Shown here in pieces: positions 25,263 to 36,398 of a DNA stretch of 64,000 nucleotides. Numbering within the stretch: position 1 is the stretch's first letter; each line of letters opens with the position of its first letter. Under the pieces are notes generated by a model. That model was not told the origin of the DNA. It did no database searches and saw only the letters and a list, made by a program, of their open reading frames with translations. The translations under genes were made by a program, and so were the position numbers. The stretch is taken from the NCBI RefSeq assembly GCF_009870125.1, contig NC_046680.1:19115501-19179500 (forward strand), given 5' to 3'. The DNA is from Drosophila pseudoobscura (lineage: Eukaryota; Arthropoda; Insecta; Diptera; Drosophilidae).

Positions 25263-27043
25263 AAATTCCCTCTATTTGTGTTCAAATCAAAGGCCATTCG
25301 TTTCATGTTTTTGCATATAAAATAATTCAATTAAATAGCAAATAGATGGCAAATTCTGGAAAATATTTGCACACACACAGAGAGAGAGTAAGAGAAATGG
25401 GGGAAAAAGCAAAGTGTATAAATAATATATAAATATTTATCAAATAAAAATAAAAAACAATATACATTAAATAAAAATAAATAAAAAGGCAGATACTCAC
25501 ACAGATACAGAAACAGAAACAGATACAGATACAAATGCACTTGAAATGCATCAGTGTGTGAATAAATCGATGGTGGGGGGAGGGGGGGAGAGGGTAAATA
25601 CTATACATATAATATACGAGTATATGCAAAAATATTTAATTAAATTATAGACACACCCCCCACACCCCCAACAACACCCCCAAACAACAACAAATAATAA
25701 AAACAAAATGTTATTTCTTATACGAAGACTGAAGAAAATGATGAAGCAAATAAAAATGAAATGAAAAATTACCGAGAAATGTATTTGAATCAAGAGAAAA
25801 CGGAAGGAACGGGATCCAAGGACCCGTTTGGGCCTCCTTGTGGCCTTTTTGCTCTCCGTTTTTGTGGCAGAAAATACGACTAATCTACAGCAAAAATCCC
25901 TGTAAAACAAATAAAATACTCGCACAAGCACTGGGGCATAAATCTAGTGCCATCCAACGCCCACAGCCACTCCACAAGTAACCCGAAACGCCTACAGCAG
26001 GACACAAGGAGCTGCGTAGGAGGCCATTGTGGATGGGGAGTTTGAGTAAAACTCAAACAGAGGCTGGACCACATCCCTGGGACTCTGCTCTGGGACTTGG
26101 GCGGATGGAGTAGAGCTTGCAGAGATTAGCCAGAGATATAAGGCAGAAAAGTACGACTGGTGGCTCCGATTAAGGTATACAACTAGCTTCGTTATACGGC
26201 GAGGCCATCAACTGATAGATTTCCCATAAACCTAGTGCCACTTTGAGGCTCCCCAGACGGAAATGGAAGCTCCTGTAATGGCAAATCCTTAAGAATATAT
26301 TTCTGTATGCAAATTCCTGTATTATTTGAGCACCTCATCAAAAGTAGGCCAAGTAATCGGCCGTTTTATACATATATTGTGGGTATTCCCAGGCCTTCCT
26401 GCCTGCTCTGAAAGGGTAAGAGAGCCTGAAGAATTGAGCAAATAAATCGGCGTGCTTTCTAAATAATTAAATATGCCTTTGGGAAAAAAAAACTGGGTCT
26501 CTGCCACTCATCCTCCAGCCGGAACACCTGAGGCTCCTCCCGAGTGTGAATGATGGCCAGCAATTAATATTCCCACATTATGGAGGGGTTTTCTGGTAGC
26601 AATCCACTTGGATTGCTTGGTTGCTTTTTGTGGGACGTTCAATTAGCTCGAAAAAAAATAGCAAAGGAATCATGAAAGTGCGAGAAGTGGCCATAAGTCA
26701 TAAAGTGCAGGAAATTGTTTGACGAAATCCCAGGGGACGACAAGTGGCCGCCCATTAAATGCAGCTCCAATCCACCCCCTTGGTGGGGGGGTGGAGAAAC
26801 GATTTTAATTGCCACGAAAACCAAATGAAATTCTGTTATGGAAGGCCGTTAAACAGCTACAGATACGAATGCTGGAGCATAAAAACTTAATGTCCAGCAA
26901 TTTGTTAAAAGACGCGCAAACTGCCAAATAAAAGCTGGCCAAGGAGAAAGGCATGGCTTTAATAGAAGAGAGAATGGAACCCACACTTTGGCTAATTGTT
27001 TGCCCGAACAGCTGTGTCCACAGATGGCTCAAACAGTGGCCAA

Positions 27044-27081
<38 letters not shown>

Positions 27082-30000
27082 ATAAATCAAAGTCCTGATG
27101 GCCCTGATGGCGATTTGAAATTCACTTACATTACCATGTATCCATAGATACATGCTCCTTTGTGGCGCTCTGTCCAAGCAAAACGCAAGGACACATCATT
27201 TATATCAATTTAAATAACGACCTTTCAATGGATTTGAAGCTTCGAGATGGAGAAATCCCGTAAAAAGCTTAACAAAACCCCAGACTGGGCCTGGGACGGA
27301 TGCCTGGACGTGGCATTGACATTCGTAAGCCATAAACCACAGCAAAATTGGGCATTATATTAGTTAAGATGCTGTCAAGCCGAAAGATAGCCATGGCCCG
27401 AGGGCCAAGAGCCACCACAGTGCAGACATATCGCTTTCAACGGCGACACCCCAAGGGCTACAGAGAGGGCCGCGTGAGAGGAGGATGTAGTCGGACAGAC
27501 AACAGTATCCAGTAGCACCCCGTCCGGCACTAAAACACCGTTTGACAGGGAACGAAAGCCAGAAAACCAGGAGCCTCAGTGACCACTGGACCAGAGCCAG
27601 AGCCAGAGCCAGAGCCAGGACTCACCCGATAAGCAAACGCATTCATCTTATAGCCAGTCAAAGGGATAAGGGATAAGGGATAAGGGATATAGAGGAGGTG
27701 AGCCCTTAACTTAAACAAAAGTTAAACATATTAAGGGCTTAAAGTGTAGCCAGAACTTGGAATTTTGCACGGCGGAAACGGCATGCAAAACCCCGGACTA
27801 AGAGCCGGGGTATATCTTGATCAATTTGGAGAAGCGAAGCCAACTTAAATCATAGCCATTCCCCGGCTCTTGGCTTATCTGGGCCCCACTTTTTATTGGT
27901 CTTCTTTTATTTGGCAGGACACAGGGCCCCCCATAAGTCACTGGATAGCAGGAGGATAGCCGCCGATAAGTGGCCCACGGCAGGACACGCGAATTAGCTG
28001 TGGTTTTTGGCTGTGGTTTTTGGCTTTGAACTTGAACAAGGGCTTGGCTTTGGAGAAAGTAAGTTCCAAGAGTTCCAGGGGATCATCGAAAACGTTTCTC
28101 GAGTTATAAATTATTGTTTATTTCTTGTACAATCCCAAACCCTAGCAAAACGGAATGCAATCATTTTTCACACCAACTGAAAAACAAATCAAAATTTCAT
28201 TATCCACCGCAAAAATCAAATGTCTGAAGAAAAGTGAGTGCGAGAGTGAGTTTTCATTGGGAAATTGGTTCGTGTTTTGCAACATGACACCCCGAAACTT
28301 TGGCATATAGATTTATGAAAATATTTGCACATCAATTTGGCGGCAGGAGGGGTGGCAGTAGAGGCGGCTGAAGAGGCAGCAGTAGAGGCGGCAGGCCGCA
28401 AGTGGGGAAAACCCCACCTTTTGGCTTCATTGAACTTCAGTGCTGAAACGCCCTGCAAATACGTATCTAAACTGAATCAATTTCTACCGCGATAAACTTC
28501 AGATACACCTTCGGGCACCCGTGGGGGGGGTGGCGGGTGGGGGGTGCGGAGGTAACTGCAAAATGTTGTGTAAAATTTGCAAATGCAATAAATAACTCGT
28601 TTCGTTTCGCTGGAAAAAAGGTTTCCCTGTTTACACGCTCCTGAAAAGCATGTAAAGCTTCCTGTTTTTCCCTCTGAAGGAATAAAGGTAGAGGTATCCT
28701 TTGCCAGTCGGGTTTTAGATATTCTGCCCCCCCCCCCCCCTCCTACACCCCTACACCCCTGCCTCTAACCAAAAGTGCGCCACATGTGCGAGTCTGCTTG
28801 TAGGATTCCTGTGGATTTTTACTCTTTTGGTTTGGGATACCCTCTCAAATTTGGCGAGTCCTTCAAGGAGTATAGAGATAGAGCCTGCACCCTTTAGTCA
28901 CCAGAATGGCAACACTTTCTGGGCGAAACTGGAACGATTTAGTGCTCAAAACCTTCCCGCTTTCCCCTCAAACACGTCTCCTGCAGCATCATTTTATGGA
29001 ATATTTCCAGGAAATTCCTAGGGTATCGAATGCTTCGTTTCTCGCATGCCTCACATTTCTTTCATGCTTCTTTTTTCGTTGGTTTTCGTTTTCCTTTTCG
29101 TTTTTTGTTTCGCTTTGCGTGTTGTTTCGGTGGCAAGCATCCCCAAAAGTATGCAAATAATTTTTGGCTCCGGCTCGGCATCATATTTGATATTCAGTGT
29201 CAGAGCAGGGGGTGGGGGCGGGGCGGCAAAGGGTTGCCAGAGAACACAAGTTATTGAAATTTGCATGCAACGGGGCGGGGGCGCGGCGGCAGGGCGTGTC
29301 TTGGGCCCAGACTTCATTCGGGGCCTCCCTCGGGCAGAGTTTTGGGTTATTGTTTCGCCATTTTCCATGGATCCGTCCCCATGGATGTAATTGCTTCGGA
29401 GTCGTTGAGCTTCGCTAATCAAGCCCCGTCAGAGTCCCCAAACTATGCCAATAATATTGCCATATCCCCACGTTTTTTTTGCCCTCAAAATGCCACTAAA
29501 CTTGGCTTATCAAAAGTTGAAATTGCAGCTGGCTTTGGGGATTTGCGTGGGTCCAAACGGCGGGGGGCAGGAGGGCTATTCTGATACGAGTAATCGGAAT
29601 TTTTATTTCCTGGTTTGCAGTCGTCATCATCGTCTGCCACTGACCCATTTCTGGCATTTATCACGGGCACGAGCACATCCTGCCATTCTCCCGAGGGTCT
29701 AAGCCCAGTCAGAATGAATGGCCGACCCAGCTGTGTAGCCCTTCTCCTCCTCCCTCCTCCTCCTCCCTCCTCCTCCACTCTCGACTGCCGACTAAGTGGA
29801 CTTTTATTTCACTATTATTGTTGCCAGGCGGATACGCAACGAATAGTTTTTCTCTCTGACGCGCGGACTCCTCCTGATGGTTCCATTCGTCAGCGTCATC
29901 GTCGTCTCCTAAGCGTTCCAGCGGCCCTCGGGAATGGGGATGTGTGGCCCTCTATCTTTGTAGACCCCCAAGCAGTGTCCATTCATGGATGTTTTAAGCC

Positions 30001-30180
30001 GCGCAACTGTTCTTATCTCTTATCGGTGTGTGTGTCTGCTCCATGGGTTCTTCACCCAAGAAACGTCATTGAATTGGCAGCGTCATGTGTCATCTTTATA
30101 TATTTATAGCCCCCTGTAGGCGGGGGGGGGCTGGGGGGTTCCAGAAATAGCGGCCGACGAGGGCCCAATCCCAAATGGAA
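25263..30180. other. Gene-poor region
   Basis: AT-rich DNA to about 26 kb, a CA tract (27045-27079), a CCAGAG repeat (27591-27618) and C/G runs. Reading frames up to 164 codons (29615-30109) lack splice logic and protein-like composition. It may hold regulatory DNA of the LRR gene or the secreted-protein cluster. Confidence 0.55.
27045..27079. repeat. (CA)n microsatellite
   Basis: Seventeen uninterrupted AC units. Confidence 0.95.
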
Positions 30181-30263
30181 ATTTCTGACAGATAAGACTA
30201 TCTACGGGAGGCTCTCTCCCTCTCTCTCTCTCTCTCGCTCTCTCTCGCTCTCTCTCTCGGCGT

Positions 30264-30297
30264 TCAGTAGATACGCGACCGTCGGGCGGACAAGACG
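30264..30297 (+). promoter_or_regulatory. Initiator plus DPE core promoter
   Basis: TCAGT at 30264-30268 places +1 at A30266. AGACG at 30293-30297 then falls exactly at +28 to +32 and fits the DPE consensus RGWYV. The ATG follows immediately at 30298, giving a 32-base leader. GATA-like motifs (AGATAAG, CTATC) lie about 70 bp upstream, and a CT/TC-rich tract lies between. Confidence 0.5.
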
Positions 30298-30961
30298 ATG
30301 AAGAGCCGTCAGGATTCGTGTGTTTGGGGCGTTTGCCTGCTGGTTTTCGTAAGTCGAAGATCTGCCCTCTCGAAGATCGCTTCTGGTTAAATAATCTTTT
30401 CAGCTGGCGATACCCCGTGCGATAGTCGGGTCTGGGGACCAGAATCGCCATCGGCTCTTTGTCCAGGCCGATCGCACCCTCGGCTCCATCAGCCATCAGC
30501 TCATCGCCCTGGCCACGGAGCTGGTGGACAATGTGGTCGAGGATCTGCTCGTCCTGGACTCGCAGAACAGCATCCTGATGGGCTACCTGGACAGCTTCGA
30601 TGCCTTCACGGCGGTGAGCGACAACCGGACCGAGGAGAAGCTCGACACCTTCTACGGCGTGGTGGGGGACTACCTCGACTCGGACACCGCCGGCGACCCG
30701 CTGCGGCCGTCCACCATCGAGACCCAGCTGATCGCCCTGTGCCTGCAGCGCAACGGCTTCGATCGCTGGAAGCGCACCGTCCAGCAGCGGACGAACCAGC
30801 TCCAGAAGTTCCTCCACAAGAAGCTGCGCAAGCACCTGGACTCCCTCGACCCCGAGGATCGGCTGGCGGTGGAGCGCCGCTGGAAACGGACCCTCGCCCG
30901 CGGCGGTCCCCGAAGACTCGACAAGCTGCGGGAGTTTGTCCAGTGGCTGGGACGCCTGTAG
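30298..30961 (+). CDS. Small secreted protein of unknown function
   Basis: Exons 30298-30348 and 30404-30961 join in phase 0 across a 55-bp intron (gtaagt to TTTCAG) to give 202 residues. Residues 1-23 form a signal peptide split by the intron. The mature part of about 179 residues is charged and predicted helical, with one obvious cysteine and one N-glycosylation site (NRT). The C-terminal half is basic and rich in Arg, Lys and Leu. I do not recognise a domain. It lies about 970 bp upstream of the serpin start codon, in the same orientation. An AATAAA at 31077-31082 ends it. Hemolymph, gut or reproductive-tract secretion is possible but not shown by the sequence. Confidence 0.8.
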
Positions 30962-31076
30962 GGCCGAGGGAGGGGCGGGGGCCCTCTCCCCCACACCCAC
31001 TCGTGTTTGTTTATGGCGCCACACATTTATGGCGGCGGGGCAACGATCTGCCAAGGCGGCGTGTGCGGATATTTCT

Positions 31077-31082
31077 AATAAA
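31077..31082 (+). terminator. Poly(A) signal of the 202-residue secreted gene
   Basis: AATAAA lies 115 bases after the stop codon and is followed by an A-rich and then T-rich stretch. Confidence 0.5.
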
Positions 31083-31928
31083 ACAAAAAAGGTTTTGATA
31101 AGTTTATGGAAAAGATAGCAGATAAACGATCTTTAGGGTAGGTTCTTCCATTGGGGGTGGGGGGGACTATCTAGAGGTCTCTACCACCAGCTGGAAGGTT
31201 TAAACAGCTTTAAATAGAGGGAAAACCCGCCCTATACTGAGGGATTCTTTAAATTCCTTTGTTTCTCTGCCAAAAGCCATCATCCCTACTCAATCTTCCC
31301 TTGGAAACTCCCTTCCCCTTGGCCCACAGATCACAGCTCCGCCTGTCCAAAGGTTTTACCTGCTTAGAAAACCCCCCCTTTGTTCTCTTACTGCCACCCC
31401 CTAGAAAACAGACATCTACCAAATGCAATTTCTGTCGAAACTCGGCTCCTTAATGCACTCGAAACTTTACCCCTCCCCCTCCCCCCACTCCCCCCTACCC
31501 CCTTGGCAATGAAAACTTTGTGATGCCGCCTGCCACGTCCAAAACTTGGATAAAAATTATGAAACTGAATATGGCAGAGCACAAACCCAAAGAGACAAAG
31601 AGGGGGGGGGGGGGGGAGGTAGAGCGGGGGGGGGGGGCACTGGCAGTCATGTGAGGACTAAAACAGATACATTTTATGGATGGCAGACACAAAAGGAGCA
31701 CAAAACTAAAGGATACCAACTGCATTTCCTGTCTGAAAGCTGACAAAGTGCTGAGTGCACTTTTGAGTGCAGCTTGGAACACGTCATGTCGGAGGGGCGG
31801 CAGGGGGGGAGGAGGGAGGAGGGAGTACTCTGTCTAATCCGATAATCAACTGAAACTCTGGCTAATTGGCTTGGCGTTCGTCACAGTTCTGGGTCCAACA
31901 CACTTGCCTCAGTTCTCTCGCCAGAAAG

Positions 31929-33041
31929 ATGAAGGTTCCACTGGGTTTCGGTGGGCTATGGGTGTCCGCCTCTTTGGGGATGCTCCTTTGCCTGGAGTCC
32001 GTGCACTCGAATCACTTTGCCAGCCAGCTGTACAGCCAGGCCTCGCGGGATAACCATCAGCGGAACCTCGTGGTGTCGCCGGCCACCACGAACCTGGCCC
32101 TGGGTCTGGTCTTCTTTGGGATGCAGCACTGCCCGGAGCTGACCGGCGTGCTGGACACGATGCGGCCCGGCGAACTGGCCACGGAGGACATCAAGATGGT
32201 GAACCGGTTGTACGTGGACCGGAGGGTGCAGCTGATGCCCGCCTACCAGGAGGCCATCTCCGACGAGCGACTGGGCCAGCCGGCCAAGAAGGTGGACTTC
32301 AGCGAGCCGCAGGTCGTCGGCGAGGAGATCGACTCCTTCGTGCGCATCTTCACGGACAACAAGGTGCGGCAGTTCACGCCGCCGGGCCACCTGGACAAGG
32401 ACACCAGGATGGCCATTGCGAATGCCGCCTACTTCCACGGCCAGTGGGCCAGGCCCAAGCAGACCAAGCGGCTGCCCTTCGACACCTTGGGCGGCGGCCA
32501 GCAGCTGGTCGACACCCTCGAGTCATACGAGCACCTGCGCTACGGGCGGCTCGACGGCCTGGACGCCCGCGTCCTGGAGCTGCCCTACGAGGGCGAACGC
32601 CTCTCGATGGTCGTCATATTGCCCCGCCAGGCCGGACAGGGTCTGGCCAGCCTCAGCAGCCAGTTGCGCGACGTGGACCTCGTGCCGCTCACACAGAATC
32701 TCAGCAAGCAGTTCGTCCACGTGCGCATCCCCAAGTTCCGGGTGGAGACACGCCTGCCCCTGGAGTCCGTGCTGCGGCCCCTGGGCGTGAGGACCATCTT
32801 CCACGCCCCCCTCATGCACCAGATGGTCGCTGGCAGAAGCGGCAGGAGCCACCGGATCAACACCATTATGCACCTGAGCTCCGTCGAGGTGAGCGAATCG
32901 GGCAGCGGGTATTCCCCGCTGGCGACCTTCCAGCGGCTGTACACGGAGCCCGTCCAGTTCTGGGCCAATCACCCGTTCGTGTTCGCCATCAAGGACGCGA
33001 ACCACATCTACTTCATGGGCCACGTGGTGGCGCCCCAATAG
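31929..33041 (+). CDS. Secreted serpin-fold protein, probably non-inhibitory
   Basis: A single-exon frame of 370 residues. The ATG at 31929 opens a signal peptide of about 24 residues (ending near VHS); upstream in-frame codons are not ATG. Serpin hallmarks are visible: an NLVVSPATTNLAL segment (helix B), IANAAYFHGQW (strand 3A), LELPYEGERLSMVVILP, FRVETRLPLESVLRPLGV, and the C-terminal NHPFVFAIKD ... YFMGHVV block. The hinge (about residues 319-330) reads EVSESGSGYSPLAT instead of the Glu-Gly-x-x-Ala-rich hinge of inhibitors. The reactive-site insertion needed for proteinase trapping is therefore unlikely to work. At 370 residues including the signal peptide it is slightly short. Role unknown; secreted non-inhibitory serpins occur in fly seminal fluid and hemolymph. 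Confidence 0.92.
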   Translation: MKVPLGFGGLWVSASLGMLLCLESVHSNHFASQLYSQASRDNHQRNLVVSPATTNLALGLVFFGMQHCPELTGVLDTMRPGELATEDIKMVNRLYVDRRVQLMPAYQEAISDERLGQPAKKVDFSEPQVVGEEIDSFVRIFTDNKVRQFTPPGHLDKDTRMAIANAAYFHGQWARPKQTKRLPFDTLGGGQQLVDTLESYEHLRYGRLDGLDARVLELPYEGERLSMVVILPRQAGQGLASLSSQLRDVDLVPLTQNLSKQFVHVRIPKFRVETRLPLESVLRPLGVRTIFHAPLMHQMVAGRSGRSHRINTIMHLSSVEVSESGSGYSPLATFQRLYTEPVQFWANHPFVFAIKDANHIYFMGHVVAPQ

Positions 33042-33065
33042 TTACCGAAAGGCAGGCATCAGGTC

Positions 33066-33074
33066 TTTATTAAA
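33066..33074. terminator. Overlapping poly(A) signals of two convergent genes
   Basis: Plus strand reads ATTAAA at 33069-33074, 28 bases after the serpin stop. Minus strand reads AATAAA at 33071-33066, 57 bases after the stop of the small membrane-protein gene. The two signals share three bases. Confidence 0.55.
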
Positions 33075-33127
33075 CAAGCTAAACCGCTGAGGGCTCTAGA
33101 GTTTTGTTTGGTTTTTGTTTTGCATCT

Positions 33128-33376
33128 TTAATCGTCTCCAAGATCGCCGCAGTCGCCACAGTCGCCGCAGTCGGAGCAGCAGGCGGATATGCCGCTCAGG
33201 CAGCCGCATAAGCAGAGCAACGGCAGGCAAATGATCAGCATGCAGATCAGGCAGACGCACAAGACGATCACGAACATCATGCCCATGGCTCCGAGGCCGC
33301 GTCCGCCAGATTTCTTCGTGGTCACACCGGCCACAGTGGCCACAATCGTGTCGAGAGTAGTACCGGCAGGCGCCAT
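33128..33376 (-). CDS. Tiny cysteine-rich single-pass membrane protein
   Basis: The ATG at 33376 opens 82 residues. The N-terminal third is polar and Gly/Lys-rich. It is followed by one long hydrophobic stretch (about residues 32-58) packed with Cys, Leu, Ile and Val, then a C-terminal tail with repeated CxxCG pairs and an acidic end (GDLGDD). No signal peptide precedes it, so a single-span membrane anchor with the cysteine cluster beside the membrane is likely; palmitoylation is possible. It converges on the serpin with an 86-bp gap. A TCGCAG just before the ATG could be an acceptor for a 5' UTR intron. I know no named family; it resembles the second tiny gene at 36153 in plan. Confidence 0.65.
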   Translation of the reverse strand: MAPAGTTLDTIVATVAGVTTKKSGGRGLGAMGMMFVIVLCVCLICMLIICLPLLCLCGCLSGISACCSDCGDCGDCGDLGDD

Positions 33377-36152
33377 CTTCTGCGAGATTTTCTTATATGC
33401 AAAGAATTTTTGGGAATTTTCAATACACGCACTAGATAGAAATTTTGGTTGTGACTCGGTTTGATTTATTCGACAAATATCTCATGGAGGACCCCGAGGG
33501 GGGGGGCCATTAGTGAGGGAATCCCAAGCTGTGTGGGCCTTCAAGGCTGTCTTAATACCCATTTTGAGTTGCATTCCTCCTTGAATGAAGCTCAAAGTCA
33601 AGACTGCACTCGCAACTCTTTCAGCGTGGGGGGCGGAGGGGGGGAATCCCTCAACAAAAGTGCTCATTAAACACACACACAATCCCCATTCGAATTGTAT
33701 AAAAATTAATGAAATGCATTAACGAAAGCCTTGCTCGTGAAGTGGGACGACGGTCGACCCTCGACCCTCGACCCTCGACCCTCGACCTGGGCTCTGTACC
33801 TGCGCTCGTTAGTGCTCCCCCAGTGCCACCCACCCACTCCCCCCACCCACTCGTTCGCCTTTGCTCGTCATTATCATAATTTGAATGCGTTGCGAGTTTT
33901 TTAAAATATTCATGCGAGTAGAGAGATTCCCTTTTTTTTTTCAAGTGTGTGCACGTGTGGGTGCATTATTCGGGGGTGTTTACTGTACACCCCAAGCAGA
34001 GTGGGTGCCGGTTTCAAGTATAATGACTGTATTTTGTGCCCTGATTACTCCAAAGAGCGAGAGAGGGAGAGACTCGGGGGAGAGGCAAACAATCAGCTGC
34101 TAATTGATAGCCGTATAACAGCGGCCCCCGCCCCTTCTAGAGGGGATTTTTCATCTGTTTATTAATCCCTGGGACTGCCGTTCGTACCTGTTCGTTCTCC
34201 ACAAGGATCACAGGGATCTCTGGCCAATAACAAATCACAAACCACTGATTGGCGATTGTCAACTATCAAGCACGTTTGCCAGTCAATTCCCAACACTGAA
34301 TGCTCATTCGATTCACTCCGCAGACTCGCACACTCACACTCGCACACTCGCACACACACACACTTGCACACTCATTCGTATACACTTTTGCTCATGCACT
34401 TTGCGGCATCATCGCACACGTGGCTGCATGTCAAAGTGCAAAGTTTTGTTCCACCAAAAAAGGACTCCCCTCTGCAGCGTGGCGGGGCGGGGCGGTGGGC
34501 GGGTAGAGTGCCAGGGTGCAAAGGCTGAGTGGGAGTGGCAGTCAAAAGGAGAAGAGAAATAAAATAACTGCACATTTGGCTGTTGTTGGTGGCAACCCTT
34601 TTAGCCCTGGCACCAGAGTTGCCGCCAAGCCCTCCGCACCTGCAGCCTGCCGCCTGCCGCCTGTCGATGTTGCGGCTGCACGCGGCACGGGGGGCGGAGC
34701 GGGGGTTAGCGGAGCAAGCGATGAGCACGGAGGCCAGGACAGCGACAGGATGCCCCCCCCCCCCCCCCCGAGTAGGATGCCCAGATACAAATCCAAGCAA
34801 AGGACTTCTCCCCCTGGCATCTGCATCATCTTTATGAGTATCTGGCAGATACTGCGTTCAATGAGCGTAAAATGTTGTCAAATTTGTAAACCAAACAAAT
34901 AAAAAAAAACACTGCCCGGCAAACAACCCACAAGAAAGCGAAAAAAAGAAGAGATATATGGCAGGTCCTGAAGGAATTTATGTGTCTGCCTTTGGGCACA
35001 TGTGTGTGGGGGGGAGGGAGAGTGGTATAAGAAGCAATTCTACGGCTCAAGAACTCCTTAAAGAAGAAAGACACCGAGGGACAGTCTCGAAAAAGTTGTG
35101 GCTTTGAAAACTTGTCTTTCCCTCTTTTTTTCCCTCCCTTCAAGCCAAGCAATCTTTGGCTCTAGTTTATGTCTATCCCCCGCATCCACAGGGGCCAATG
35201 ATCATGTGTTCCATCATCACATTCATTGCCACTCAACGGACAGAAGGAGGCGGCGGGGGAGGGGGGGGGGGGGGGGGGGGGGGAATGGCAATCGTAAACC
35301 TGATTGTAATAGTATAATTTTCTGGCGTAAAAGCCAAACAAATAAAGCGCACACGAAATGGAGGCCTAAGGTCCGGCCTGGGAGCCCAGGGAGTCCTGGG
35401 ATTATCCCGGCCTAAAAGAGTCCTCCTTCCTGATGGGTGGGTGGGTGCTACGCCCTCCCTCCTTCGTCCTGATTCCTCCTTCGTTCAATTTCATGCAATT
35501 TTTACGAGTTCTATGCGTATATCTCTTACTCATAATCCGCCCCAATGGAACGCCCCCCCCCCCCCCCCACCCCCCGTACGCTCCATCGTCACGCATCGTC
35601 CTGCGCGGAAAGTTATTGTTATCCTTTTGTTTTAGTGCGCACATCCTTTACTCCTGGTGCCTCCGCATTGATTCATAAAACATAAATATAAATACATAGT
35701 GCGTATACGCAGCGTTCGCCCATAAATTCTGATAAACGTGAGCGAGAATGAGAGCAAACCCCAGCGCCAAAAGTCATCAATCTTTTAGCATTTCACTTAG
35801 ATACAGCACTCCTCCCACTCCCACTACCACTCCCACTCACCCTCCCCTTGCCCATCCCCATCCCCGCCCCCCCACAAATGGCTGCCGCCCCTCGTTTGTT
35901 GTTTATTCATTCGGCGTCGATATTTGTGCATAAATATTAATATTGCATGACCATTTTTATTTGTTTGTTTTTCCCCCTCAAGGAACACATCGTCCGCCCC
36001 CCCCCCCCCCCTTGCCCAGCGAAAGTCCCTCATCTCTTAAGAATATTTACTCGAAAATACAACGAATGTTAGATCGGAAAATGTGCACCCGGGGTGGGGG
36101 GGCATTTCCAGCCTCCTTCCGGATCCTTCCAGAGCAGGAGCTGGACCAGGAT
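33377..36152. other. Intergenic, repeat-rich
   Basis: Holds a 7-bp tandem repeat (CGACCCT, 33754-33787), CACACT repeats near 34320-34370 and a 23-base G run (35261-35283). No supported gene was found. Confidence 0.6.
33754..33787. repeat. 7-bp tandem repeat
   Basis: Nearly five copies of CGACCCT. Confidence 0.85.
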
Positions 36153-36398
36153 CTAGTGCCAGTCATCGGGATCGGCGCAACACCACCAGCCCCAGCCACA
36201 GACAATGAACAGGAGCAGGCACAGGCAGAAGATAATCACGAACAGGGCGATTCCGAGCGCCACCCAGATGGCCAGCAGGGAGCTCTCCCGGCGGTAGTAC
36301 TCCGTCGAGGAGTACACCCAGCCCACGGTGGTGCGGATGGTGGTCTCGTCGTGCAGCAGGTCTATGGCAGGCATCGTCGAGTGCAATTTTAGCTTCAA
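36153..36398 (-). CDS. Tiny tryptophan/cysteine-ended membrane protein
   Basis: The frame gives 81 residues from the ATG at 36398, or 73 from the internal ATG at 36374, which may be the real start. A polar N-terminal half is followed by one hydrophobic helix (about residues 43-68) and a short tail rich in Trp, Cys and Asp that ends ADPDDWH. The plan is the same as the 82-residue gene at 33128: polar N-terminus, single span, cysteines at the membrane edge and an acidic tail. Both lie on the minus strand about 2.8 kb apart, so distant paralogy is possible. Function unknown. Confidence 0.55.
   Translation of the reverse strand: MKLKLHSTMPAIDLLHDETTIRTTVGWVYSSTEYYRRESSLLAIWVALGIALFVIIFCLCLLLFIVCGWGWWCCADPDDWH

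Noticed and set aside
29615-30109. 164-codon plus-strand frame
   Set aside because: Ser/Pro/Leu low-complexity, no splice partners, no recognised family.
30104-31054. 316-codon minus-strand frame
   Set aside because: Shadow of the secreted-protein exon; no start context or domain.
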